Notes: generated by a model not told the origin, from the sequence alone. A DNA stretch of 64,000 bases from Spirosoma luteum DSM 19990 (GCF_000374065.1 NZ_KB893312.1:124121-188120), one strand, 5' to 3'. Shown: positions 42,030-52,154, counted from the first letter of the stretch. A program made the numbers and translations.

Positions 42030-43196
42030 TCATAAAAAGGTAGAGAAGCTGGCTAACTGGAAGGGTTTGGTATCGAACTCAGTCCGTCCGGTCAGGGCTA
42101 ATTCAGCCAGTATCTGACCCACGGCTGCGGAGTGTTTGAAACCATGACCTGAACAGGCCGATGCCAGTAATACATCGGGGTATGCAGGGTGCTGATCGAT
42201 GATAAAGTCCCCGTTGGGCGTCATGGTGTACAAGCAAACGGCCGATTTAACACACGCTGAGCTGATACCGCGTAGCACAGGGGCTACAAATTGGTCGTAC
42301 ATCAATTGCGTTTCTATCTGGCTGACCGTGCGATCAACAGCGTGGGGTAAGGTTGTATGTTCGTAGGTTTCTGTTGCCAGTTTAATCCCCCCGTCTGGCC
42401 CATTTACCGCCGGGAATCCATATACATCCCGATCACTAAAGATGAAAACGGGCATCTTATCGGGGGTGTACTGCGCATAGTCGTTCTGAATGTCAAACCA
42501 GTACAGAACTTGCCGATACACTCGAAGTAAATCGGCATACGGTGTGCCCCGGAGTGATTCCGTCAGCCATGCGCCGGTGGTAAGAATCAGTTTTCGGGTG
42601 TGGTAGACAGCCCGATCTGTCTGGATGGTAATACCTGCTTCGATCGATTGGAAAGACAGCATCCGTTCGTTCGTGCGGACGGTTGCCCCATTTTTGCGGG
42701 CCTGCTCAAGCTGGACGGAAACACAGCGTTCTGGCTGTAGGAATCCCGCTTCCGGTTCGTAATACCCCACGTCATTCGGGCGAAACTGAAACTGAGAAAA
42801 TTCCTGCCGAAGTGCTGGTAAATCAAGTATGCGGTGGGGGATGCCAAACTGCCCGGCGGCCTGAATCGTTGTATTGAGCCATCCTGTTTTGTTACGGGTT
42901 TGTACCGCGGAGTTTTGCTGGCCTACGAATAAGCCGCCGGTAATGGTCAGTAATGGCTCGGCCGACTGTTTTTCGAGTTCCCGCCAGATTTGGTAAGAGC
43001 GTAGGGCCAGCGGAATGAAATGCGTTCCCTCGCCAATGGCTTGTCGCGTTATCCGGGTGTCCCCGTGGGTTGACCCAAGCGTGTGAGGAGGAGCAAACTG
43101 ATCGAGTCCCAGTACGTTCGGGGTTTGTTTTGATAGCTGGTAGATGGCAGCACTTCCCACAGCCCCCAGCCCCACGACAATCGCGTCAAAAATCAT
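42030..43196 (-). CDS. monomeric sarcosine oxidase / N-methyltryptophan oxidase-like flavoenzyme
   Basis: 388 residues. FAD-binding GLGAVGSAAIYQL (9-21) and the acidic end of the second strand are present. GSTHGDTR (41-48) is the family's second cofactor motif. C321 in VCLYTMTPNGDFIID sits at the place of the covalent-flavin cysteine in MSOX and MTOX. The enzyme would oxidise a small N-methyl amino acid to amine, formaldehyde and peroxide in the cytoplasm. It is close to SolA, but the symbol is withheld as the substrate is not known. Confidence 0.9.
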   Translation of the reverse strand: MIFDAIVVGLGAVGSAAIYQLSKQTPNVLGLDQFAPPHTLGSTHGDTRITRQAIGEGTHFIPLALRSYQIWRELEKQSAEPLLTITGGLFVGQQNSAVQTRNKTGWLNTTIQAAGQFGIPHRILDLPALRQEFSQFQFRPNDVGYYEPEAGFLQPERCVSVQLEQARKNGATVRTNERMLSFQSIEAGITIQTDRAVYHTRKLILTTGAWLTESLRGTPYADLLRVYRQVLYWFDIQNDYAQYTPDKMPVFIFSDRDVYGFPAVNGPDGGIKLATETYEHTTLPHAVDRTVSQIETQLMYDQFVAPVLRGISSACVKSAVCLYTMTPNGDFIIDQHPAYPDVLLASACSGHGFKHSAAVGQILAELALTGRTEFDTKPFQLASFSTFL

Positions 43197-43230
43197 GTTT
43201 TATCCGTCATTGCGGCAGTGTGTAGCGTCG

Positions 43231-43551
43231 CTAATACCCTTCGTCTGTAACCAGGTAATACAATTTCGTATGCGTGGACTGATCCCGGTTCTGGACAGTA
43301 ACGGTTAGCAGCTCGACGTGTGTGTAATCGTTGAAAGGCGAAACGGTGCTATCAATCACCGATTGATTCGCTTCTTTACCCGTCCGTTCGACCGAGGAAA
43401 TGGCTTCTTCCCGCGAATCGAAACTACCCAGCAGATCGCCCAGCTCGAGCGTGGGCTCCTGCTCCGGTAATTCGCCCGATGTACTGGAAATTGGGGACTC
43501 TGCAACCTCCGATGAATTAGTGGCCGGAGCCGTATACAATTCTACAAGCAT
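43231..43551 (-). CDS. small hypothetical protein
   Basis: 106 residues from the ATG at 43551 (MLVELYTAPATNSS); the frame opens 28 codons earlier. Acidic and Ser/Glu/Thr-rich in its first half (residues 10-55), with a compact beta-rich second half (YTHVELLTVTVQNRDQ, TKLYYLVTDEGY). No family is recognised and no signal or membrane helix is seen. Confidence 0.65.
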   Translation of the reverse strand: MLVELYTAPATNSSEVAESPISSTSGELPEQEPTLELGDLLGSFDSREEAISSVERTGKEANQSVIDSTVSPFNDYTHVELLTVTVQNRDQSTHTKLYYLVTDEGY

Positions 43552-43705
43552 GTTGAAAGAAACTAAGATGTACAGGGTAAACGATTGGCAGCTCGTTTTG
43601 ATAGCAGGAAGTTGGTGACTGAACACGCAAATCAACCGGCCGACGATTAATTAGAGCTGTACTGCCACCCGGGAACAAGCGCGGACTACGGCAAAATACC
43701 TTTCT

Positions 43706-44266
43706 TTGAACAAAGGAGTCACGTTCATTTGTTTAGCTTTTTTATCGATTCTCATTTTTGAACAAGTAACATTCGGTATGACGCCCAACTTCGGTCAAAC
43801 AACAACTACGCTCTTCGATGCCGCCCGCAACGGTGATATTGCCTCACTACAGCGACTCATTGCCAGCGGCCTGAATGTAAATATGCAGAATGAAAAGGGT
43901 TATACGCCCCTGATCATAGCCGCTTACGATGGACAGTTGCAGGCGACCCAGGTATTGCTGGAGGCCAATGCTGATCCGAACATGCAGGACGACAGCGGAA
44001 ACACGGCACTTATGGGCGTATCGTTCAAGGGCTACCCCGAGGTTGCCCGGCTTTTACTTGAAAAAGGCGCGGAGGTAGATCAGCGCAATGGCAATGGGGG
44101 TACGGCACTCATGTTTGCTACAATGTTTGGCCGAAACCAGCTGGTAAAACTCCTGCTCGACTACGGAGCCGACCGTAGCCTTGTGGACCTACGCGGATTG
44201 AGTGCGATTGATCTGGCCCTTCAGCAGGGTAATGAAGAAGGCCTGAAACTACTTCAGCAGCCGTAA
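43706..44266 (+). CDS. exported ankyrin-repeat protein
   Basis: 186 residues from a TTG at 43706. That start adds a signal peptide (FICLAFLSILIFEQVTFG); the first ATG (codon 25) would remove it. Four ankyrin repeats follow at about 38-185, each with the GxTPLxxAA or GxTALM helix-turn-helix pattern (KGYTPLIIAAYDG, SGNTALMGVSFKG, GGTALMFATMFG). Ankyrin stacks bind protein partners; periplasmic forms often pair with catalase or cytochromes, but no such gene is near. Confidence 0.85.
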   Translation: MNKGVTFICLAFLSILIFEQVTFGMTPNFGQTTTTLFDAARNGDIASLQRLIASGLNVNMQNEKGYTPLIIAAYDGQLQATQVLLEANADPNMQDDSGNTALMGVSFKGYPEVARLLLEKGAEVDQRNGNGGTALMFATMFGRNQLVKLLLDYGADRSLVDLRGLSAIDLALQQGNEEGLKLLQQP

Positions 44267-44290
44267 TTCCAGGCCTTCATATAGAAAAGG

Positions 44291-45007
44291 TTATTTACCG
44301 CCGGGACGCGTGGGGCGAACTTCAATTTTACTGGGCAGGGTACGCGGATTCATTTTAATAAGGTCACACACCAGCTCGCCAATGTCTTCCGGCTGTATTT
44401 TCCAGGCGTCTTTTTCGCTGGGCTCATGGTCGTTGAAATGCGTGGCTACCGAGCCGGGCATGATAGTGGTCACTTTGATGCCTTCACTCCGTAAATCGAG
44501 CATGATGGCCTGCGTAAAGCCAACCAGTCCAAATTTGCTGGCGTTGTAAGCCGATCCTTTCTCGAAGAAGTTGGTACCGGCCAAACTGGCAATAGTGATG
44601 AAATAGCCTTCCGTTTTTTTCAGCGCGTCCAGCGTGGCTTTTGCCGTGTAGAAAACGCCCGTCAGGTTGATGTCGATGGTTTCCTGCCATTGCTCAGGGG
44701 TAAGTTCCTGAATAGAGGCAAAATGGCCCACGCCCGCGTTGGCAATGACGTAATCGAGCTGACCCCACTGGCTCATTATGCTCTCTACTACTTTTTGCTG
44801 CGAGGTAAGATCACGTACATCAGCCGCCATACCCAGTGCGTAGCCGGGTTTAATTTCGTTTAGTTTTTTGGCCGCCAGTTCTGCCGCTACGGATGACCGG
44901 CTTGTGATTGCTACCTTGATTCCCTGATTGATGAGAGCTTCGGCAATACCGTAGCCGATGCCTTTTGTGCCGCCGGTAATGAGGGCGGTTTTTGTACTGT
45001 CTGCCAT
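44291..45007 (-). CDS. short-chain dehydrogenase/reductase
   Basis: 238 residues, normal for classical SDRs. The NAD(P) loop is TGGTKGIG (11-18), NAG is at 90-92, and the catalytic set is S141, Y154 and K158 (YNASK). The motif IANAGVGHF and a closing substrate loop (PGSVATHF) are typical of 3-oxoacyl reductase-like and keto-reductase members. Substrate unknown. It is convergent with the ankyrin gene. Confidence 0.92.
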   Translation of the reverse strand: MADSTKTALITGGTKGIGYGIAEALINQGIKVAITSRSSVAAELAAKKLNEIKPGYALGMAADVRDLTSQQKVVESIMSQWGQLDYVIANAGVGHFASIQELTPEQWQETIDINLTGVFYTAKATLDALKKTEGYFITIASLAGTNFFEKGSAYNASKFGLVGFTQAIMLDLRSEGIKVTTIMPGSVATHFNDHEPSEKDAWKIQPEDIGELVCDLIKMNPRTLPSKIEVRPTRPGGK

Positions 45008-45119
45008 AACTGGTTAGGTAAGTTGGTAAGAACAACGTGCCAAACTGCGCGTATGGAGGAATAACTCCCTGATTGGCGCAAGGGTTTACACGACCAACTG
45101 GCCAACGCCTGTTTGCGGA

Positions 45120-45455
45120 TTAGCCACCCGCTTTTTTGGCTTTGTATCCCTTGCCAACAAGCCAGGTCAGCACCTTGTCGCGGTGATCACCCTGAATCAG
45201 GATTTCGCCATCTTTACCGGAGCCACCCGCTCCGCAAACGGTTTTGAGTTGTTTCGCCAGTTCCGTTAAATCGGCGTTGGTGCCAACAAACTCCCGAATG
45301 GCGGTTACCACTTTATTGCCGCCCAGTTTCAGCACCCAGATTTTAAGATTCTGCTGGGCAGGGAGCAGCGTTTGCGCTTCAGGCTCCTCATTGAATTGGT
45401 ACTGAAAGTTAGGATCGGTGGAGTAAACAACACCACTACTTTTTTTCTTACTCAT
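45120..45455 (-). CDS. SUI1/YciH family translation factor-like protein
   Basis: 111 residues. The SUI1 core is in the C-terminal two-thirds: KIWVLKLGGNKVVTAIREF, then CGAGGSGKDGEILIQGDHRDKV, the eIF1-type loop-strand pattern of bacterial YciH. These proteins discriminate start codons or act in translation regulation. Length is close to E. coli YciH. Single gene in the minus strand. Confidence 0.9.
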   Translation of the reverse strand: MSKKKSSGVVYSTDPNFQYQFNEEPEAQTLLPAQQNLKIWVLKLGGNKVVTAIREFVGTNADLTELAKQLKTVCGAGGSGKDGEILIQGDHRDKVLTWLVGKGYKAKKAGG

Positions 45456-45868
45456 TGTATAGGCAGACTAAAACGGCAAAATAACACAAAGAAGCCATTT
45501 ATGATGCTCTATGCGGGAAGATGGTTGTAGCCTGGTCATTTACTTGTGGCACCTGGTTAATGTTGCCCCTCCTGTGCATCACCTGGGCTAGTTCTGGAAG
45601 GGTAGGGCAGGGGTTAGAAAGGTACAGACTATTTTCGGGTATGGCGATCGTTTTTGACTAATTGACTGGGTCAAAACCAACGCGCCCTACAGGAGGGCAA
45701 CTCGTTTTCTCGATGAATGCGGTTGGCACAGGGTAAACCGGCACAGGAGCCGGATGAAGTTATTTGTAGAATTGACAAACCGGATGCAACTTGAGCCTCA
45801 TAAATAACTCCGTTCCTGGCTAACAGTTGGCCGTGTCATTTGTTAGTGACTTGTGAACGCTTTGCCTT
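45456..45868. other. 413-base region without a gene
   Basis: No frame or RNA family is supported. Short G- and C-rich blocks occur (for example near 45540-45610 and 45720-45760), and a CAGGGTAAACC run at 45736 recalls a c-di-GMP riboswitch but the rest of that fold is missing. Possibly a long promoter region for the acetyltransferase. Confidence 0.4.
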
Positions 45869-46435
45869 TTGACTACTACCTTGGTTTGTTTTTCTCTTTC
45901 TGTCGGTCAGCTACGTCCCTGGCGCGAGGGCGACGAAGAATCATTAGTTCGGCATGCCAGTAACCGGCAAATCTGGAATAATGTGCGCGACTTTTTTCCA
46001 TACCCGTACACGCCCCGCGATGCACATTCGTGGGTGCGTTCCAATAAGTCGTACCAGCAGCCGAATAATCTGGCTGTGGAGGTGGATGGGAAGGCGGTGG
46101 GGAATATCGGCTTTACCGTTAAAGACGATATTTACCGGTATAATGCCGAAATCGGCTATTGGGTTGGCGAGGAATACTGGGGTCGGGGTATTATGACGGA
46201 AGCGATACCGATTATGACGGACTACATTTTTGCCAATTTTCAGGTAAACCGCATTTTCGCCTGCGTGCTGGAAGGAAACACCGCTTCCATGCGCGTACTG
46301 ACCAGCGCCGGGTACCAGCAGGAGGCTATTCACCGGAAAGCCGCCGTGAAAAATAATCAGTATTTAGATGAATATGTGTATGCCATTCTCCGGGCCGAAC
46401 ATCGGGAATTGAAGTCATCCACCAGTACGCCTTAG
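45869..46435 (+). CDS. GNAT family N-acetyltransferase
   Basis: 188 residues from a TTG at 45869, as no ATG is available and the frame is closed upstream at 45854. The RimJ/RimL type is clear: GQLRPWREGDEESLVRHASN, then IGYWVGEEYWGRGIMTEAIPIM (the acetyl-CoA loop region Q/R-x-x-G-x-G/A) and FACVLEGNTASMRVL with an Asn/Ser pair. It probably acetylates a protein N-terminus or small amine. Confidence 0.88.
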   Translation: MTTTLVCFSLSVGQLRPWREGDEESLVRHASNRQIWNNVRDFFPYPYTPRDAHSWVRSNKSYQQPNNLAVEVDGKAVGNIGFTVKDDIYRYNAEIGYWVGEEYWGRGIMTEAIPIMTDYIFANFQVNRIFACVLEGNTASMRVLTSAGYQQEAIHRKAAVKNNQYLDEYVYAILRAEHRELKSSTSTP

Positions 46436-46545
46436 CGGGCTGGCTGCCTGCTTATTTTCAGGTATTGTTATCCGAAAAAGCCCAACTATAGGCTATTTTT
46501 TGGTTATTTTGTCAACTCATTACCGCTTCGGCGGACTCGTCTGTT

Positions 46546-47268
46546 ATGCCGAAAATAGTTATTGCCATTGATGGCTATTCCAGTTGCGGAAAAAGTACCA
46601 CCGCTAAGGCAGTAGCTGCCCGTTTAGGGTATGGGTATATCGATACGGGTGCTATGTACCGGGCCGTTAGCCTGTTTTTTATCCGGGAACGGGTGTCACT
46701 TTCCAGCTCGAAAGAAGTGAACGAAGCCCTCGAAAAAATTCATATTTCCTTTAAACACAACAACCGGACAGACCGCAACGAAACCTGCCTGAACGGCTTG
46801 AACGTGGAGGAGGAGATTCGGAAGATGTACATCTCCAACATTGTGAGCGAGGTAAGTGCTATTCCCGAAGTACGCTGGGCCCTGGTCGCTCAGCAACAGA
46901 AAATGGGGCGAAGGCGGGGGGTCGTTATGGATGGCCGGGATATTGGTACGAAAGTTTTTCCCGATGCTGAAGTAAAGGTTTTTATGACTGCCGATACGTA
47001 TACCCGTGCCAAACGCCGACAGCAGGAACTACTCGTAAAAGGGGAAATGATAAATCTTCAGGATATCATTAACAATCTCGAAAAGCGTGACCTTATCGAC
47101 ACGACCCGTTCTGAAAGCCCCCTGGTGCAGGCCCCCGATGCTACGCTGCTGGATACGTCGCACATGACCATTGAAGAACAGGTGGACTGGGTGCTCGAAC
47201 TGGCCGACCGGCGATTGGTGGAAATCCATCGCAACAGCCACAAAAAAGCCGCTAATCCAGTCAATTGA
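46546..47268 (+). CDS. cmk: cytidylate kinase
   Basis: 240 residues. The P-loop is GYSSCGKS (10-17), followed by YIDTGAMYRAV (30s) and MDGRDIGTKVFPDA with the NMP-binding Asp and Arg. It phosphorylates CMP and dCMP to the diphosphates. Length is a little above the E. coli enzyme because of a longer NMP-lid region. The stop is six bases before the next ATG, so the two are co-transcribed. Confidence 0.95.
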   Translation: MPKIVIAIDGYSSCGKSTTAKAVAARLGYGYIDTGAMYRAVSLFFIRERVSLSSSKEVNEALEKIHISFKHNNRTDRNETCLNGLNVEEEIRKMYISNIVSEVSAIPEVRWALVAQQQKMGRRRGVVMDGRDIGTKVFPDAEVKVFMTADTYTRAKRRQQELLVKGEMINLQDIINNLEKRDLIDTTRSESPLVQAPDATLLDTSHMTIEEQVDWVLELADRRLVEIHRNSHKKAANPVN

Positions 47269-47274
47269 TTGCCT

Positions 47275-48354
47275 ATGACTGCCGACTTTCTGATTGTGGG
47301 CCAGGGTGTGGCCGGGTCCATACTGGCCTGGACGCTCGACCAGCGGGGATGCTCGGTAATCCTGGTCAATGACCCTGCCCGACCGTCGGCTTCGGCGGTG
47401 GCGGCTGGTATCGTTAATCCGCTTACGGGGCGCAAACTGGTGCGCACCTGGAAGGCCGATGAGCTGTTTCCGTTTCTGCACCAGTTTTACCGGCACATCG
47501 AACAGACACTTAACGTTCGGTTTTTTCACCCCAAAACCATCTACCGCCCCTTCCGGTCGATGGCGGAGAAAACGGCCTACGAATCCCTGACGGACAACCC
47601 GGCCATACAGCCATACATAGCAAATGCTGTCAATCATGCGTTATACGACCAATTCATCAATAACCCGTTCGGGGGGCTTGAGGTGACCCAGGCCGGGTGG
47701 CTGGATGTCAATGAATTCATCCGAATCATAAAAGGCTATTTCATTCAGAAAAACCAGTATGCCGACATCAGCGTAAAGATTAATGAATTGGTGTTCAGCG
47801 ATGGAAAAGTGGAGTGGCAGGGTATATCGGCAAAAAAAGTTATTTTTTGCGACGGCGCACAGTTAGGCGAAAATTCACTGTTCAACTGGCTTCCCTACAA
47901 CCCCGTGAAAGGGGAGATTATAACGGCAGTAGTGCCCGATTACGCCATCACTTCCATCGTAAATCAAGGCCTCTTTATCTTACCCATTCGGGATGGATTG
48001 GTAAAAATCGGGGCTACGTACAGCTGGCACGACATCGACTGGAAAACAACCGGGGAAGGGCGTACATTCCTGGAAACGAAAGTGCGGGATATCCTGAAAG
48101 TACCTTTCGAGATTGTTGCCCAGCAGGCGGGTATCCGCCCATCAACCAAAGACAGGAGACCATTTATTGGGCTGCATCCTGCCCGGGCAACCGCTGGTGT
48201 TTTTGGGGGGATGGGCACCAAAGGCGTATCGCTGGCTCCGTATCTGGCCGAGCAGTTTTCCCGGCACCTGCTGGATGGTGAAGATTTGGAGCCGGAAGCG
48301 AATATTAGCCGCTATGATTCGTTATTATTACACGATTTGGACGAGCCAGCGTAG
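47275..48354 (+). CDS. FAD-dependent oxidoreductase (DAO family)
   Basis: 359 residues from the ATG at 47275 (a TTG two codons earlier is open). The dinucleotide-binding motif is IVGQGVAGSILAWTL, near the N-terminus, and the DAO C-terminal motif GIRPSTKDRRPFIGLHP is seen. FFGGMGTKG-type stretch (VFGGMGTKGVSLAP) closes the FAD site. It resembles amino-acid oxidases and thiamine-related ThiO-like proteins, but the substrate is unknown. Follows cmk by six bases. Confidence 0.9.
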   Translation: MTADFLIVGQGVAGSILAWTLDQRGCSVILVNDPARPSASAVAAGIVNPLTGRKLVRTWKADELFPFLHQFYRHIEQTLNVRFFHPKTIYRPFRSMAEKTAYESLTDNPAIQPYIANAVNHALYDQFINNPFGGLEVTQAGWLDVNEFIRIIKGYFIQKNQYADISVKINELVFSDGKVEWQGISAKKVIFCDGAQLGENSLFNWLPYNPVKGEIITAVVPDYAITSIVNQGLFILPIRDGLVKIGATYSWHDIDWKTTGEGRTFLETKVRDILKVPFEIVAQQAGIRPSTKDRRPFIGLHPARATAGVFGGMGTKGVSLAPYLAEQFSRHLLDGEDLEPEANISRYDSLLLHDLDEPA

Positions 48355-48449
48355 TACATTGGAAATTCCAGGTTTTTAGGTCATATTCATTCGTTAAACG
48401 CGCTGTACAAGGCTGTGCCTGGTAACGGCGTTTTGGTCATTGTCCTGTT

Positions 48450-51400
48450 ATGCGAAATCGATACATAATACTGTTGAGCCTGTGGCTGGGTGGGTTGAGC
48501 GTGGCTACGGCACAAAACTACCCGTCGCTGGAACGGTTCGGGAAAAACCGGATTCAGTACCGGAATTTTGAGTGGAAAATAATCCGCACCTCAAACTTCG
48601 AGATTTACTACTACCAGGATGGCCGCCAGATTGCTAACCTGACGGCCCAGTACGCCGAATCGGAATTCGACCGGATTACCGAACTGCTGGGCTACACCCC
48701 CTACAGCCGGGTGAAAATTTTCCTGTTTAACTCCCCCGCCGAACTCACCCAGAGTAACATTGGCCTCAATGCGCAGAGCGGATTGAATAGCCGGGAACAG
48801 AACCTGTCCAAATCTCGGGTAGAGCTGGCCTTCACCGGCGACCAGATTAGCTTTCGGAAGCAGATTATCCACGATATTGCCATGCTGTTCGTCTATGACA
48901 TGCTGTATGGCGGAAGCCTGAAGGATGCTCTCCAGAGTTCACTCCTGCTGACACTACCCGACTGGTTTATGCCGGGCATTGCTTCGTACATTGCTGGTGG
49001 AAACAGTCTGGAACTGGATGACTATATGCGGGATGTGTCCGTGACCCGCCCCGTCAAAAAACCGTCATTACTCAATGGCACCGATGCGGAACTGGTCGGT
49101 CATTCCATTTGGAATTATATTGTTCAGCGATACGGTCGGGATAATATTTCAAATATCCTGAATCTAACGCGCATCATCCGGAACGAGCAGAGCAGCATTT
49201 CCAGTACGCTGGGCGTTCCGTACAACCGGTTTCTGCGCGAATGGCGGGAGTACTACGCCAATATGGCTACCAGCGTTGGTCAGTCTTATCAGGCGGGTAC
49301 GGATGAATTTCAACTAAAAGTAGGTTCTGCCGATGATAAATCGGTGCTGGTAAGCCTGAAATTGAGTCCCGACAAGCAGTTCATTGCATACTCTGTTCTG
49401 CGGGATGGTAAGTTTCAGGTTGACGTAGTCAATACCGCCAATCGTAAAAAATCAACTGTCTTGTCGGGAGGCTATCGGCTGGACGGGGTCGAAACACACG
49501 CCAGTACACCGTTGCTGGCCTGGCAGAAAGACAATAACCTGCTCGTTATTACTGATGAGTTGGGGCAAACCAATCTGTATCAGTTCGATGGGTTTGAGAA
49601 AAAGGCGAAACGCCAGTTCAAACGACCCGTCAATGGCCTTTCGCAGGTTATCTGGATGGATGCGTCAGAAGATGGAGGCAGCCTGATTTTGAGTGCCGAC
49701 CGCAACGGACAGAACGACCTGTTTCTGTACAGCATTAACCGGGGTTCTTACCAGCAACTGACCAACGACCTGTACGATGACCTGTACCCGGCCTTCATCG
49801 GTCGTACGGCCCAGCAGGTTGTGTTCAGCTCCAACCGGCGGGCCGATACATTGGGTGTGGACAAGGGAAATTACAAAAGTGTCAGCGATGACCTGATGCT
49901 GTTTACGCATGAAGGAAGTGCCCGTAATTTGTCGGTGGTTCAGTTGACGGATTCACTGGCTCACGCCACCCAGCCAATACCAGCGGGAGAGTCGACCATC
50001 TACTTCCTCAATGATGTAAACGGTATCCGGAATCTTTATCGACTCGCAACCGAAACCAAATCGGTTACTCAGCTAACGGCTTTTCCGCAGAGTATTCATC
50101 TGTACGACCTCAACCCGGCAAACGGCGGATTTGTGTACAGCAGTTTGAAAAACGGTGATGAGTTTATCGGATTCCGGTCGCAAATCAATCTTACTCAGAC
50201 GCTTCAGACACCACCAACGCAGAGAGCGCTGACTACCAATCGGACCACTACCCGGCGTACTGCGCAGGCCATGACCGATACAACTGCCCAATCCGGCAGG
50301 GATTCGAGTGCGGCTACTAGTACCCCAAACACCGACGCACAGCCGGACGCGACACCCAAAATCACGCTGGAGCCGGGAGAAGTGGATACCGATAATTACC
50401 AGTTTGACCCCGATGTGCTCAAGGCGGTCGAGAACCGGCAGCGTCGTTCGGTAGCGGGTGTTACGCCCACGCTAACTACGCCATTGCCACGCAACCGCCG
50501 TCGGGAAACAATTACCATCAGGGGGCCGTATGACTATAAAGGTACGTTTGGCATCAACGAGGCCCCGTCTAACTGGCGAGTCGACCCCATTAAAGGATTT
50601 GGTTACGCACAGGAAGTGACAATGACCGACTTGCTGGAAAACCACGTTCTTCGGGCCGGGGGCTTCGTCAGCCTGACCAATACCCTCAAAAACAGCGACT
50701 TGTTTGCCGAGTACACGAACCTGACCCACCGAATCGACTACGGTGCCCGTGCCGACCGTCAGACCCTGTTTCTGGATGGGGCGGGGATGTTGCAGAAGTA
50801 CCGGTACAACCGGGTTGCCGTATCGGCATCGTACCCCGTCTCGGTCAACAGCCGTTTCACCGTATCTCCCTTCTACGCCATCACCCGGCTGATAGACCTG
50901 TCCTCGTTCAGTGAGCCGGACCGGGCTTCTGATTATGCGGGTTTGCGGGGAGAATACGTTTTCGACAATACCAAAGTAAATGGTATGAACATGGTGATGG
51001 GCACCCGAATGAAACTCCGGTTTGAAGAATACGCGGGTTTACGGAGTTCGTCGGAAAGCTTTCGCCGGCTGTCGCTCGACCTGAGGCATTACCAGAAAAT
51101 ACATCGTGACCTGGTGCTGGCCACGCGATTCGCCTTCAGCCAGTCGGGTGGGCCGGCGCCCAAGCGGAGTACACTGGGCGGCATGGAGAACTGGATTGGT
51201 ACAAACACAAAAGAACAGGTCGCTTCTAATCCGCTATTGATTCCCAACACGACGCAGAATGAGATTCCCTACGACTATCGGGATGTGTTCTTTCTTGATT
51301 TTGCTGCTCCCTTGCGGGGCTTCCGGCAGGGGAAACTGACCGGAAATAGCTACATGCTTTTCAACGCGGAACTTAGACTCCCCCTGATTCGCTACCTGTA

Positions 51401-51710
51401 TCGGGGCAACATAACCTCTAATTTCCTGCGTAATCTTCAGCTGGTTGCCTTTACCGACATTGGTACTGCCTGGAGTGGAAGTGGTCCTTTCAGTAAGCAA
51501 AACAGCCTGAATACGGAAGTAGTTGGTGGTGGAAGCATCCCATTCCGGGCCATTGTAACGAACTTTAAGAATCCTTTCCTAATTGGGTACGGAGCCGGTG
51601 TACGGACAATGCTTTTTGGGTACTTCGTTAAATTCGACTACGCCTGGGGACTTGAGGACCGGTCGGTAGGAAAGCCCATTCCTTACCTGACACTAGGTTA
51701 CGATTTTTAA
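48450..51710 (+). CDS. large exported protein with peptidase-like head, propeller and predicted C-terminal barrel
   Basis: 1,086 residues with signal peptide (cleaved after ATAQ, about 22). Residues 40-280 are a soluble domain with a helical part resembling a peptidase MA fold but without HExxH. Residues 280-560 read as a TolB/WD40-like propeller (SPDKQFIAYSVLRDGKF). A Thr/Ala-rich linker is at about 585-650. The last 400 residues alternate in strands and end with aromatic GYDF, as in outer-membrane barrels related to Omp85. This architecture recurs in Bacteroidota under the name TolB-like translocation protein. It probably sits in the outer membrane; the task is unknown. Confidence 0.88.
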   Translation: MRNRYIILLSLWLGGLSVATAQNYPSLERFGKNRIQYRNFEWKIIRTSNFEIYYYQDGRQIANLTAQYAESEFDRITELLGYTPYSRVKIFLFNSPAELTQSNIGLNAQSGLNSREQNLSKSRVELAFTGDQISFRKQIIHDIAMLFVYDMLYGGSLKDALQSSLLLTLPDWFMPGIASYIAGGNSLELDDYMRDVSVTRPVKKPSLLNGTDAELVGHSIWNYIVQRYGRDNISNILNLTRIIRNEQSSISSTLGVPYNRFLREWREYYANMATSVGQSYQAGTDEFQLKVGSADDKSVLVSLKLSPDKQFIAYSVLRDGKFQVDVVNTANRKKSTVLSGGYRLDGVETHASTPLLAWQKDNNLLVITDELGQTNLYQFDGFEKKAKRQFKRPVNGLSQVIWMDASEDGGSLILSADRNGQNDLFLYSINRGSYQQLTNDLYDDLYPAFIGRTAQQVVFSSNRRADTLGVDKGNYKSVSDDLMLFTHEGSARNLSVVQLTDSLAHATQPIPAGESTIYFLNDVNGIRNLYRLATETKSVTQLTAFPQSIHLYDLNPANGGFVYSSLKNGDEFIGFRSQINLTQTLQTPPTQRALTTNRTTTRRTAQAMTDTTAQSGRDSSAATSTPNTDAQPDATPKITLEPGEVDTDNYQFDPDVLKAVENRQRRSVAGVTPTLTTPLPRNRRRETITIRGPYDYKGTFGINEAPSNWRVDPIKGFGYAQEVTMTDLLENHVLRAGGFVSLTNTLKNSDLFAEYTNLTHRIDYGARADRQTLFLDGAGMLQKYRYNRVAVSASYPVSVNSRFTVSPFYAITRLIDLSSFSEPDRASDYAGLRGEYVFDNTKVNGMNMVMGTRMKLRFEEYAGLRSSSESFRRLSLDLRHYQKIHRDLVLATRFAFSQSGGPAPKRSTLGGMENWIGTNTKEQVASNPLLIPNTTQNEIPYDYRDVFFLDFAAPLRGFRQGKLTGNSYMLFNAELRLPLIRYLYRGNITSNFLRNLQLVAFTDIGTAWSGSGPFSKQNSLNTEVVGGGSIPFRAIVTNFKNPFLIGYGAGVRTMLFGYFVKFDYAWGLEDRSVGKPIPYLTLGYDF

Positions 51711-51735
51711 GCGAGCTCATATACTATTTATTCTT

Positions 51736-51763
51736 AGCCGCTCCCCAGGGAGTGGCTTTTTTG
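51736..51763 (+). terminator. rho-independent terminator
   Basis: AGCCGCTCCC pairs with GGGAGTGGCT (one G-U) and six T follow. It ends the transcript of the large exported protein. Confidence 0.78.
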
Positions 51764-51981
51764 TGCGGTTATATACCGACCAATAAATACCGGAAAAACT
51801 CTACACACCGATGTCTATATTCGTACAGTCATACCCCTATCTCCTTAACTAATAAGTAATCGATTGCAAACAAACTACTGGTCTTTCAGGGGTTTACAGC
51901 GTCTGATAATTACCAGTCTACCTGTTGTCCTGAAGTTAGGCTGGTTGACTATATAGATGGGCTCGGGCAGGAACCATACAG

Positions 51982-51998
51982 TTGGCATAGTTTTCGCT
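51982..51998 (+). promoter_or_regulatory. sigma-54-like -24/-12 promoter, distal
   Basis: TTGGCATAGTTTTCGCT has GG at 51984-51985 and GC at 51996-51997 with exactly ten bases between, as sigma-54 needs. It lies 220 bases before the giant frame opens. Confidence 0.45.
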
Positions 51999-52154
51999 AA
52001 TCGCTCGCAACTCGGGTCAGCCCCTGCTTTCCCGTGATACTCCTACCCGGACAGAATAATGGTATGCGGTATACACAGGTTAGGCAGGGGTTAAGTAGTT
52101 AGCGGACAGAAGTTTACTGTTTGTGTATGATTAGTTGGAAAAGGTAAACGTTGT

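Noticed and set aside
45018-45045. sigma-54 site before the SDR gene on the minus strand
   Set aside because: The -24 half (TTTGGCACG) fits, but the -12 GC is missing and the start would be too near the ATG.
45729-45765. Possible c-di-GMP (GEMM) riboswitch from a CAGGGTAAACC run
   Set aside because: Only that short run fits; the second helix and the conserved tail of the fold are missing.
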